From positions 4,786,501-4,850,500 of the forward strand of contig JALIRH010000027.1 of the NCBI GenBank assembly GCA_023055505.1: a stretch of 64,000 nt of DNA. The letters are read 5' to 3'. Both the position numbers and the translations under genes were made by a program. Under the pieces are notes generated by a model. It did no database searches, was not told where the DNA came from, and saw only the letters and a list, made by a program, of their open reading frames with translations. The DNA is from Callipepla californica brunnescens (taxonomy: Eukaryota; Chordata; Aves; Galliformes; Odontophoridae). The stretch's first letter is position 1. The number at the start of each line of letters is the position of its first letter. Positions 10,191 through 22,600 of this stretch are shown here, piece after piece.

Positions 10191-10337
10191 CGGCTGCCGG
10201 CCCCACAGCTGTGCTCACTTGGGTCCCCCCTGCAGCCCCCCAGGCTGACAGCATCAACGGGCAGGTAACGAGGCTCTGATGGGGTGAAGCAGCTCAGAGC
10301 AGCACTGGGGGGAGTGGGTTCAGGGCCGGATCGTTCT

Positions 10338-10368
10338 CCCCCACACACACACGCACACACACACACAG
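10338..10368. repeat. (CA)n microsatellite
   Basis: A run of about 13 CA units with one CG interruption lies between the TSPAN10 promoter and the NPLOC4 CpG island. Confidence 0.85.
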
Positions 10369-10379
10369 CTCCTCAGTGG

Positions 10380-10690
10380 GGACACTGACGGGGGCGATGC
10401 GCGCCGGCGGAACGAAAACTCAGGGGCGCGCCGCTCGGGGTGGGGGGGGGGAGCGCTTATGTGAGGCACCGAGGCATTACGGGGGGACCGGAAAGCGACG
10501 TACCGCCCCGCCCAGCGTAGGAACCCTCTGGCGGCGGAACGCCGGGCTGCGGGATCCGGGAGGCGGCGGCGGCGGCGGAGGCTCGGGCGGCGGGCCGGGC
10601 CCTGTGGGGCGGTGCTGGGCCGGACGGGGCCGCGGGGAGCGGAGGCCGCGAGGCGTAGCTCGGAGGGGGGCTCCGCGGGCAGCGCCATGG
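10380..10690 (+). promoter_or_regulatory. NPLOC4 CpG-island promoter
   Basis: This stretch is CpG-dense and lacks TATA. It contains ACCGGAAA (ETS-like, about 10487) and a GGC/CGG run near 10562-10578 just before the NPLOC4 ATG. Together with the TSPAN10 core promoter it forms a divergent region of about 500 bases. Confidence 0.6.
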
Positions 10691-13600
10691 CGGAGACGAT
10701 CGTGAGTGCGGCCCCGGGGAGGCGGTGTGGGGCGGCGAGGGCGGGGGAGGGGCGATGAGGCAGCAGATTCCTGTGGGGCGGGGTAGGCCGCGGTGGGGCT
10801 GTGTTGGGGTAAGGGGTGGGGGGGGGGGGGGGGGGGGTTGGGGCAGAACGGAGGGAGCGGGGTCCGGAGCGCCGTGCGGGGCTCCTCGCTGCTTTGTGCC
10901 TCTGTGAGGAAAGTGGAGAGGGGGAAGGAGACCCTGTGGGGACGCTGGCAGCCCCCACGCCAGCCTGCCTTTCCCTCCTGCCCGCGTCTCAGTGTGGCTC
11001 CTCTCTGTACACGAGCACTCGTTTGCCTGGTCCTCAGGAAGGCGCGGGCACCGAGGTTTGCATTCGCCCCTTCCCAAGCCGTCCTTTTGCTGCTGTTTTT
11101 CTTCCACCGCTGTGCCAAGGCTGCAGCAGAAGTGCTGGTGTATGTTACACCGTTGGGGCTTCGTCCCTCTGACGCAGGGATGTGGGTTCAGCCACGCCGT
11201 GCAGGTGCCCATCCGCTGCTCAGAGCGGTGTTTGTGTGCAGGCACTCCCACAGAAGCTCTGATTCAGCCCCGCTCTGAAAGCTGAATTCCACGTGTGAGG
11301 TCAGAGCGCTGACAAAAAAGCAGCGTTAGCGTTTTGTCCCGTGCCAACTTTTTGCATGGGCCTCCAACACGAAGGTAATTCATCCCACACCAAAGCGCTT
11401 CCGTGTGCGTTTGCAGTCTCACACTGAAAGCAGAGGTGTGTGGGGGGGTGTGTTGTGTGTGTGCAGAGCTCCAGCGTGCAGGCAGGGCTCTGTGTTCCCC
11501 GTTTAACTCGGGCTGTCTGTCCTCTCCTCCCACAGATAATCCGTGTGCAGTCACCAGAAGGGATGAAGCGCATCACGGCCACCAAGCGAGAGACAGTGGC
11601 CACGTTCCTCAAGAAGGTACTCCAGCCCTCGTCCCTTGCAGGGCTGGGTGTGCTGTTCTGTAATGGGTGGCACTGCTTAACCTAACTGGGAAAGCGTGCT
11701 GTGGGAAACAGTTCCAGAGGGATAAAGAATCGATTTAAAGGAGGAAACTTGTTCAGCTTTTCAATTGGAATTTCTTGGGGTGGGAGCTTCCTTGGGGGAG
11801 GTCGTGTGTGTAGTGTTCTCCCAGAGAAATGCCAGCTGCAGAAGCAAAGGCTGACGACACAGGCACTCCAGCTGTTTGACAGATTGGCCTCTTCAGATGT
11901 GATCCAGTTAAGATTCAGCTGCATGATCTGTGATTTGGATGTTGTTTGGATGAGTTTTGCATGCCGCTGGTTTTCCTTTATAGTTACAGAGAGAGCAAGC
12001 AAATGATTAAGGCAAGATCATAAAGTGGTGTGAGGGCCTCTGGGGTCTTATGGGAAAGATTTCCACCCTGGGGTTTGAGGAACACACCGAGTGTTGGAGT
12101 TCTCAGATGTGGAGCTCACTGCAGTTTGGTCTTTGGTCTGGTGCAGCTGCTTGGTGCTTGCTGTTTAAGAGAGAGCAGTTCTCCATTTCTTTACCTCCTG
12201 GATTAGGATTTCTTTTCTTCACAAGAGCAGTGCTTTGTGTTCCCTGAAGGGCCATTCTTTTGGTCAGCTAGATTTCCTTTCCCCCTGCAAGGGAGAAGGG
12301 GAGCAGACTGAAATGTTTAGCTGTTTGCAAGTCCGTGCTTTGTTTGAAGCTTGGGCACAGAACATACAGCAATCCCCTCTTGACCAAGCCAAAATCCTGA
12401 TGGCTTTCAGGGCTGGGTCAGGCATACCCACTGCTGCCTCTGAGCAGTCTCACCCATTGAAAAAGCATTGCTTTCAAAGCTTCTGGAACCTGTGCAAAAC
12501 AAGCTGCTCAGTTTCAAGAGTTCATATTACCGAAGAGTGCAGAACAATCGTGCTTGCCAGCGTCTAATGTTGGAACAAAAGCATTGGGCCTCGCTAAGAT
12601 TGCCTGTCTATCTGGGGAAAACTATATCCTCCTGCAGAGCTGAATGGAAGAGGTGTTTGGGTTTCTTTCCTGGCACAGGGTGGCTCAGTAGAGCTATACT
12701 GAGTGCAGTTGTCGTCTCTGAGCTCTACCAAAGCTGCAGAGATAGGCAGTTAACTTCAGAGTTTAGGACTAGAGTAACTTTCAACTCTATGTCTAAACTA
12801 GTTAGGTTTAAGCATAGCAGAATTTGAAAGTTGCTATTATTATGAAGAGGCTATAAATGACATTTGGCTGAGAAAGAGTAATACAGCTTCAGCTGCTCTG
12901 CTGAGAGGATGAGGTGGAAAAAAGCCTTCCTGGGGGCTGAGACTGAGAAATGGTTATTGTGAGGGTAAGTTTAGTCAGAGGAAAAGAGACAAATGGGGAA
13001 AAGCAAAAGAAAACAGGCAGGAGGACAGCAGGAAGAGCTCTTAAACTTATGTAGCAGCAGGTAGGCTTAATCGAGGGCAGAAGAGTTCCAGAGACAAAGA
13101 TCTGGACCAAGGGATTCTGGTGATAGAGGATGAGAATGACATGGTTGGTGTGTGCTACAAAGCTGGAGCGTGGTGACTGGAGAGAACAGTGTCTCCCCCT
13201 ATAGTCGTTACAGTGCTTGCCTGGATTTAGACGTTCCTCTGTTTGTGTTGCACGAGTGAGACACGTTCTGTTTAAGCTGCTCCTTTTATAAATTGCTTAT
13301 GTTACTAAGTGTTTCTGTTTTTCTCAGTTATCCTGTGCTCTTCAGAAATGAGGATGAATTCAGCTAAGCTTTTGCAATAGAAGTTCCCTGGACTTGCTTG
13401 CTTGCTCTGAGCAGCTTTCAGCATCTGACCTGGGGTGTGAGGTATCTTAAAGTTTGTCATCCTTTCTCTTTCAGGTTGCAAAAGAATTTGGTTTCAGGAA
13501 TAATGGGTTTTCTGTCTACACCAATAGAGACAAGACAGGAGAGATCACAGCATCACAAAACAAATCCCTCAACTTACTGAAAATCAAGTGAGTCTTGACA

Positions 13601-16600
13601 GAGAGTGCTGTGGGCGGAGGGGGAGCTTTGTACAACAGGGTGCCTCTTCTCTAAGCATGTCTGAACTCTCCCCTCTGAGCTGAGAGCAGTAGCCACCATC
13701 ACACTGTAGCAGTCTCCAGCTTTCAGCTGTCACTCACAAGCTGCTTGAAGAGACAAGCTTGACTGACGTGCAGGAATGGAAGTGATCAAAACAGCTAGGT
13801 GTTAGGCTGTGGCAGCTGCTTCTTTGGTCTCTTTTTGCATTGCAGTTTGCTTGTGTGGGTCAGCAGCGGGTCTGCTGTTGGCTCCCTTGTCCCTGCTTGC
13901 ACTCAAACTATACTTCTTATTTATTTTTTTTGCCTCTGTGAGCTGGTGTGCACAGGACCCATATAAATTCCTTTCTCTGGTGGAGCTGTTGCTTCTTTCT
14001 GCCTTCTCTTCTTCTTTTTCCCTTGATCTTGTCTATTGGTAAAAAGATGCACCTTTGTGCTAATGCCTGAAGCAAGAGAAAGAGGTAGCTAATGCAGTGG
14101 CTTAGTAGGGCCATGTTAGCCAGTCTTTCTGTAGCCTGTGATAAATGACATGCTCCTCTGTGACCCAGGAATTTTGCTACACAGAAGTCCGTGCTGAAGG
14201 AGTACGGACACTAATGTGGTTTGTAATGAGCAGCAGATCTAGCACAGGCGTTTCCTGTGCTCTGCAGCACGGAGGAGTCAGTTCCTTCAAGTGGTTAAGG
14301 GTGAAGGTCTGGTGTAGCTCAGTCCCTGGTGGAGGGGGTGGAGTCTGAGCCTTTCCAGCTGTCTGAGCACAGTGTGTCTTATCACCTGCTTGCCCACCCC
14401 ACTGTATCTGTAAGCAAAGCTTGTGCTCTGCTGATGCCCGTGTGTTTTTCCACCCCCACAGGCATGGAGATATGCTGTTTCTGTACCCCTCAAGCCCAGC
14501 AGGCTCTTCCTCAGAGACCATGGACACCTCTGTCTCCCAGAGCTTGCGACCAGTGGGGGCCCCCCAGGTGGTGGAAGATGACATCGACCAGTACCTGATC
14601 AAACAGGATGGGAAGATCTATCGAAATCGAGACCAGCAGCTGTAAGTACCAACAGGCTGCTTGCTGTCGGTGCATCTGTGCCTCACCAGATTGTCACATC
14701 TTGCCTGAAACTGAGAGCCAGGAAGTGTGCTATGGGAACTGCTGTCTGAGCCACTGCTTTATCCTCACTGCCTTTGAAATATTCACAAGGGAAAACAGCC
14801 CTTGCCATTGTCCTGCAAGGCTAAAGTGAGGCTCTGGTGAGCTGAGGAAGGAAGCAGATACCAAAATTCCAGGGGCTTAGCCAGGAAGGACTCATTCAGA
14901 GCATCTATTGTTTCGATCAAGGTGGCCCCTGTTAGGGGACTTGTGATCGTGTATTTTGTGCTCTTTAAAACATTTGGAACTCTAGATTAAAAGGAATACT
15001 TTGAATTCTTCCCTGGGATGTCCTGGCAGCTGGTGCCATGTGGAAGGGCTGGATTCTGCTGTGTGTGTGGCATATTGCTTCGTGAGCAGGGGCCTGCTGT
15101 CTGTGGCAGCTTCTGTTCCATATGGTGTCAATGTGCAGCTCCCCCTTATCTGGGTCCCGTGGTGACAGCCGTGCAGGGCCAGGTCTGCATCTCATGTGAG
15201 GGGTGTGAACAGGGAAATGCTTTTAGCCAGAGCTTCAGCCTCGGTGTGGCTGAGCCAGCGGCAGTGGGAAGCACAGCACTGAGGTTGGGTTTGTTTGCTA
15301 AATAGCAGACAGCTCCTCTGTCAGGGCTCTCTACAGCCCCCACCTTTCCTGCTGCCCTGCAGGGGCCGCTGTCACGGCTGCATGAGTTGCTGGCTTTGGT
15401 TGCAGCACCGAGGTGTGTGCATGTGTCTCGTAACCAGGGATATCCCAGAAGCCCTTCTGTGTCTTCAGGTCCCACCACTCCTTATAAAGGAAAAATAAAA
15501 TGAAGGGAACGAGTGGAAGCCACGTCCAGCGGCAGAGATGTGGAATTTGGACTTGGGTCTCTGCCTCTGCTTGGTTTTTGGCTTCCTTTCCATCACGTGC
15601 CTTTCTTAACCTTCCTGTGAAACTGTGGAGTCCATTTTGCTGACAGGAATGTGGCAAAGTTTAACTTTGCCAAAATCTTAGCTGTGAGAGGCTTAGATAA
15701 ACAAAGCAGCTTGTATTTTTGTAACGGTAATAATACAATGGTGACTTAATACCACCATAAATCTCCACTGATGCTGCTGAAATGTCCTCTGTCTGGGTGA
15801 TTGTTTTTTGTGACTCATTGTTAACAGTGTCCCAGCTGGCTCCTGCTCTGGTGGTTGGCTTGGGGCTAGGCCCCTTCACAAAGTAACTGTCTGAAAGGAC
15901 TCGAGTGAAAATTTTAAAGGCAACCAAGAATTCTCACCCTTCCCCTTTGTGTTGTCTTCCATATGGTTTATCTTCAGTGCTGCAGCAGCAAGGAAGTTTG
16001 GAGAGACGAAGCCTTTAGGTAGAAATTCCTATCTAACCTTCTCAGGCTGATGATAAATGAGGCAAGTGTCACATTATTGAAACAATAAAGGCAAAGCCCA
16101 CCACTCCGTGGCAAAAACATTGTCTTTAACTTGACCGTGATTTTCAAAAGAATAAATGAAGGTATTGTTCTTAGCAGGGAGCCAAAGCACAGTGGCGGAT
16201 ATTTATGATAAAACGTGTGTGTCTGGGCTTGTTCCTGTATTTGTGAGTGCATATCAATCTAAACATGAGGGGATGCTGGCGTTCGGCTGAGTGCATTAGC
16301 AGCCTTTAGTGGTCCTTTATGTACATTATCTGCCACAATACTTTGTTAAAAGCACTGCTGCAACTGGATCCCATCCATTTCGTCTTCAGAAGAGCCAGCA
16401 TCCATGCTGCTCTCTAGAGGCTCTCTTTGCAGAGCTAGTGCTGACCTGTTCCTAGTGCTGGGGCAGAGGTGCACGAGGATTCTTTTCTATTTTCTTTTTA
16501 ATCAGTCTCCTCCAAAGGAGATGTTTTCCCCTCTGCTTTGTAACTTCAACCAGCAGGTCCTTATCAGTCTGATAAACACACGCTTCCCTGCTTGTTCCAG

Positions 16601-19600
16601 ACCATCCTCCAGTGTCTGATAAAGGGTGAATGTTTTGGTTGTCTTTTTGTTCAAACCACGCAGGACCGCCCTGTGACGTAGGTTTGAAATTCTTTGAATT
16701 GAAATACAACCTCCAGGTGGGGTTGTAAAACTTGAGAAGCTGTGATCTGACGTTGGTTCACGTGGCTGTCCGGGGCAGAGTTGCTTGCCAGTGACACAGA
16801 CATGAGGAGAGTTTGGTCTTGACCCAGGACTCTCAACATTTAAACTCACATTACTGCTGTGTCTGTAATATGCCATAATAAGTGGAGAATTGCTCAGGGT
16901 AAGATATGCAGAGCTCTTTTGGACCAAAACTCTTAAGCTGTAACGTCACTCTAGATTGTTTTTTTGTTATTAAATGAGACTTGTGCTAATTCTTCTTCTC
17001 TTTGCATAGGTGTCGCCACGGCCCCTTGGGTAAATGTGTGCATTGTGTACCATTAGAGGTAAGAGCCCCAAGAAAGTCTTACAGAAAATCAGCACAGGAA
17101 GGCACGTCACCCGAAGCTCTTGGATTCAGTTTCTCCCAGTAGGAATGCTTCTCCTCGTAGCGTTGCCCACGTAGAGATGGCAGCTCTGAGTCAGAATCCT
17201 GCCATGCACTGTCAGAGGTGCCAGCCTGTGTCCAGGCTAGTTAAAGCTCTGGGCCTTCGTGACCCTGGATTTCTTCTATTTTTCTGCAGTAATGGTTTTA
17301 ACAGAAGGTACTTTGAGAGCTCCAATTTTCATCCTTCTCCACTGTTGCCTGGGTCTTCTCGTTTCATCCCCCTTTCTTCATGCATCCCAGCACTTACCAG
17401 TTTAACCACCTATTATTCAGGTTGAAGGCAGCTTTAGTAACACCTACAAACGTGCTAAGCTGTGTAATTTATGGCATGCAGCAGTGATCTGTGAGAAGTC
17501 TCTGTGAGCCACAATAGCTGTGCCCCACATCCTCGCCACGTGCTCTGGAAGTTCCTTGGCCTTGTTTGAGCAGCTGGGCTTTTTGTTTGTTGTTACACAT
17601 TGGAAGGAAAAAGCATTTTGCCTTTGAGGCTCACTGATTTGTGGAGCCAATCTGTTATAAAAAGTAGGAGGTGTTAATAAAACTCACTGTTGTAAGGTCC
17701 CACTGTTTCTGTCACAGTAGTAGCTGTCTTGAAAAAGAGCCTAAATTTGCTTGATTGTTTCCACATTGAGAGGCAGTGGGGTTGAATCTAGAACATCCAT
17801 TTGTTCAGTGATCAGTGTATCATCAGGCAGGTGTCTGACCTGGCTTTTCTTTGTGTGGTGCTTTTGGCAGCCTTTTGATGAGGATTATTTAAACCATCTG
17901 GAACCTCCTGTGAAGCATATGTCGTTCCATGCCTACATCAGGAAGCTGACCGGAGGGGCAGACAAGTAAGAAAATCTTGATGTCTAAGGGAATCTAGTTG
18001 TAGTTGTTTTGATCCAACAAACAGGAAAAAAAACCCAAACACAAAAGCACAATTACACGGCTCTCAGTGGAGTAATGTTGGATGCAGCTTTTGAATGTCA
18101 AGCCGAGGAGAAAACACATTTAAAAATAAAGGAAAAGTTTTTGGTGATGGATTTTTATTTCTTTTTGTGGCAAACTTAATTGCTTCCAGAAACAGTACTG
18201 ATGGGAGGGAGAAGGCCAGATGCCTGCAGAGGTTCCCTGCTTACACCAAGCTCCACGCCTTGGTCTCAGCCTCGTGGAGAGGCACTGAGCCTGCGGAGGA
18301 TCTGGGGAGCTTTTATTCACCAACTGTTTTCTAATCTTCCTACTTGAATAGTTTAATAGAGGGGCCTGGCGTTTCTCAGGGCCTCATTCTGTTCTGTCCC
18401 CCACGTGCTCTTAGAAACCGTTTCTTCTTGTGGTGCCGTGGATCATCACCCATTAATGGGAGGAGATCCCTGCTTCGTGGTGGGGTTGAGGACGCTGTGG
18501 TGACAGGACAAATAAGCACTGAACTAAGAGCTCAGCTCCTTTGCAGAGGTGTGACCACCTCCCTCCTATTCTTAAACGCTGTTGGGAACTTTTTAATGTC
18601 TTGGTGAGATGTAGCTCAAGTGCATAATACTTTGATTTGAAGGGAACTTCCCCTTGCAGGAAGCTTTGTCCACATGAAAGGAACTCGTAACTTGCCCTTG
18701 CTATATAATCTATTACTTCCTATGTGCTGCATGAATTATTTAAGCTGTGTCCCAGGAGTTTTCTCTGTGCTCTCGCTTCAGTACCTGATATGGGGTTGGG
18801 CTGGGGAGCCCGTTGTCCTCTTGACCTGCCTTACTAAATGGGCAGCAAAGCTTACTTCGGGGCTGCAGAAGTGGTGCATCCTCTGCAGAGTTTGTGTGGC
18901 ACTTGGAGGTCCTCTGAAGATGCAAAGCTTTGGTGACACTGTATCTCCTGCCCCGCTTCCTCACTGACATTTTTGGCCATTTGCTTTTTCGAGACCCAAA
19001 AGCATTTACTGTGTTAACAGCAGCCTTCTCTTTTATTTCTTGCAGGGGGAAATTTGTTGCCCTGGAAAACATCAGCTGCAAGATCAAGTCGGGCTGTGAA
19101 GGGCACCCTCCTTGGCCAGAAGGCATTTGCACAAAGTGTCAGCCAAGTGCCATCACTCTTAACAGACAGGTGAGCCAGTGCTTGCAGGAGCCCTTGAGCT
19201 TCAAGCCAAACAGAGTCTTGATTTTTATTTTTGGAGAGATGACTTCAAGAACAGCCAGCTTGGAGCAGGATGCCTTTGTGTATTGGCAGTTGTTGAGGAA
19301 ATGGCTGTTAAGGTCTTCAGTCCTTGCAGAAAGGACTCCAGAATGTATCTGGTTCAGCAGTTTTGTCTTAATGTGAGAGACATCTGAGCTGGCACCACTA
19401 TTAGTGAATCTCCACTTCTTTTTTCTTTCATGGGATCTAAAAGCCCTCCCACTGTTTCTTGTTGATTCCTCTTAAATTTCACTGTCTCTTCTAGTTGCAA
19501 AAGCTCATGGGATAAGGGCCCTAGTAAAGAAGCCAAGCTAAGGGGATTCTGGGGATGCTCAGCACTTCCCCACAGCCCAGCCCACGGTGAGTTCTGCTTG

Positions 19601-22600
19601 CTGGGCCAAAGAGTGGTGGTGAAAGCTGAAGCAGAGGGGAGGGAGGCAGCGTTCCCTGTTCCTGTGGTGTCTGGGTTCAGCTGTAGGGGGGGGCATGCAT
19701 CCCTGGCAGCTGGGGAGGGTGTTGGCAATAGACAAAGGAACTGGACCCAGTGGAGGATGGCCTGACACTTGAACTTTGTCAAACAGAAATACAGGCATGT
19801 TGACAACATCATGTTTGAGAACCACACAATTGCAGATCGCTTCCTAGACTTCTGGCGGAAGACAGGAAACCAGCATCTTGGGTATTTGTACGGACGGTAC
19901 ACGGAGCACAAAGACATCCCTCTGGGGATCAGGGCAGAGGTGGCTGCCATCTATGAACCCCCACAGGTAATACAGGCTGTGTACTCTGGCGTCACTGTTG
20001 ACTCATAAAGATAATTGGGGAACAAAGGAATGCTTCTCTGTTTGGGTAATCTCATGCAAGGTTCCCTACTGCAGCCCTATAAGGAAAATAGTGCCATGAA
20101 AAAGACTTTTTATGGCCCTCTGGTTGCTGATGTCATTGGTTATTGCCACTGAAACAACTTTAAAAGCCAGGTTAGCTTTTTATTATTCTCGCATCATCTT
20201 TTACATTACTCTGTTCTCTGATTACTGATTGCTATTTCCAAAGGTTATCGTACAGAATGGTTTAAAAACAAATTCTGTACCACCTAAAGAATTGTTAGTC
20301 TTCACTTTAATTTCTTACCAGCTCTCCAGGAAAACTTAAAGCAGCTTAATTAAACAGAAATCACATCTGCTGCTTTGGTGGATAAGTTTGGTACCTCAGA
20401 ACTGGGCTCTGGGTGAGCGGGAGCGGCTGAGTCCCCACTAGATGGTGCACAGCACCACCGAGTGCTTCTGCAGCCCCAGCGGGTCCTGGAGCCCGGCCTC
20501 AGCCAGCCTGAAAGCTGAGTTCAGAGCTACAGAGCTGCAGATAGAGCCTTTCGGAAGCTCTTGGGTTTGTTTCAGGTACCAGCACAGCCGTGCCCTCTGT
20601 TTTGGTATCGCTGTTAATTTCTTACTTTGGAAGTTCTTATGGTGTACTCGTGCACGGGAAAATCAAGGAAGCTTTTGCTTTTTTGGCAAGCAGTCTCTGC
20701 TGTGCTTCTTGGCAGAGCATCTCCCCACATGAGAAAGCTCGCCTCTGAAACGCACCCAGATGGAGTTGTGTTTTCCAGGCCTGGGTGGTGGCCCCTGCAT
20801 TCCCTGAACTTCTGCCTCTGTGCTGCTCAGAGACTCCAACAAATGGAAGGGGAGGGCAGGACTGGCAGGTTGAACAGAGCTTTGGAAAATTAGATAATCT
20901 CTCTCCTTTTCCAAAGCGCTCAGAAACAGCGATAGCCTGTTTGTAAGGGCTGAGCAAGAGTCTTTCATTCATAAACCCCTGCGTGGTTTGCAGACCTAAC
21001 TGGAGAGTTCCTGCAGGATGAGGCTGTGAGTAACAGAGCTCTCTGGAGCATCAGCAGTCAGTGCTAATGCTGAAGGGAAAATGCAGAACTGCTCTTCCAC
21101 CCTGTGCCTCGCTCGTGGTGATGGTGAAGTGCGGAGTGGTTTTTCCTGTTCTGTTTTACTAGCAAGATTTTCTTTGTGCAGATCGGTACACAGAACAGCC
21201 TGGAGATCCTGGAAGATCCAAAAGCAGAGGTTGTGGATGAGATTGCTGCCAAGCTTGGACTGAGAAAGGTTAGGATGATGCTGGATGTCACGCATCTTTT
21301 GCATGGCAATGAAGAAAGTCACCGGCAGTTCTCTTCAGCTCTGTGGGGCTATTGAAGACCATCTGGGTTCATTTGAAATCTAGCTGAAGTGTTGGTAGCT
21401 CTTACCCTTCTAGATATATGAAAAAAACAACCACAAATGTTTTTGTGAGGACGAGCATGCAGCAGGGCTGTTCAGCTGCAGTCAGCAATCCTCTGTCATG
21501 AATGACATCAAAGGGAGTAGTGAAGAAGAAAAAACACGACTTTCCCTTTATTTCTCCTCTTGACAGGAGCCGTTCCTGGTAGCATCTCCCCAGCGAGTGC
21601 TAATTTGGCACAGATGTAGCTGGAGTTGCGTTCTGAGTTTATTCTTCCTTCTGGCAGAATCTGCGTTCCGCTTCCAGGAGCGGAGGCTCCTGCTGGAGTT
21701 TTATTCTCATCAGCAGGTCCTGCCTCTCAGTGCTGCTCAGACAAGCCATGGCGAGCTAATCTGGCTGCTGGCTGGAGGTGCAGATCCCCCCCCTGTTCCC
21801 CTTGTGCCCTGTGGCCTGCCAGTAATCCAGTCAGGACACAGGGGCATTGGGATCTGCTGGCTTGCTGACATCTCTCAAACCTGCACCGATATATTTTTCT
21901 GCTTTGGGAAATCATTTGGTATCGTGTGAATGCCAGGAATGAGACGTACACAAACAAGAATTGACTTGCTAAAGAAAATGCAAATCAGAAAAGACTCAGT
22001 GCAGCAGACTATAAACATCTGTGGTGAGGTCTTTTGTTCTCTGAAGATAAGATCTTTAGCATTTTGCCAGTGTCTGAACTGAAGCTTCTGTGTGTGTTAT
22101 TTATTTCCATACTTTTCCTTTGCTCCTCACACCAGATACCTTTAATCAATATGATTTAACATGCAGCTTACTGTTGGGTGCAGATTTTTGTCTTTCTGGC
22201 CTCTGCTGGAAATCTGCAGCAGTGACCCTTCCCCCGAAGGGTTAATGCTTTGGCAGTCGGTCACAGGGGGCTGATCAGAGCTGTTTTTAGCACACGTGTG
22301 GAAGGGTTCACGCAGCAGTGCGTGTGTGTGTGTACACATCTGTACTCGTATGTGCAAACAATGCAGAAAGCAGGAATGTATCTTTTGGAACGGAGCAGGC
22401 TGATTTGGAATGAGTCACACTCCAGTGGGAGCATGCGAGCTTTATCTTAACTAGGGACTGCAGGCTTCGAAATGAGATCATGTGAGCTGCTTTGTCATCC
22501 GCTGGCACTTCTGATGCTGCTTTGCTCTGAATGCTCAATAGGAAATGCTTTTTGCTGTGGGTGGGAGGAGGTAGCGGCTGAGAAGCCTCTTGCAGCCTCC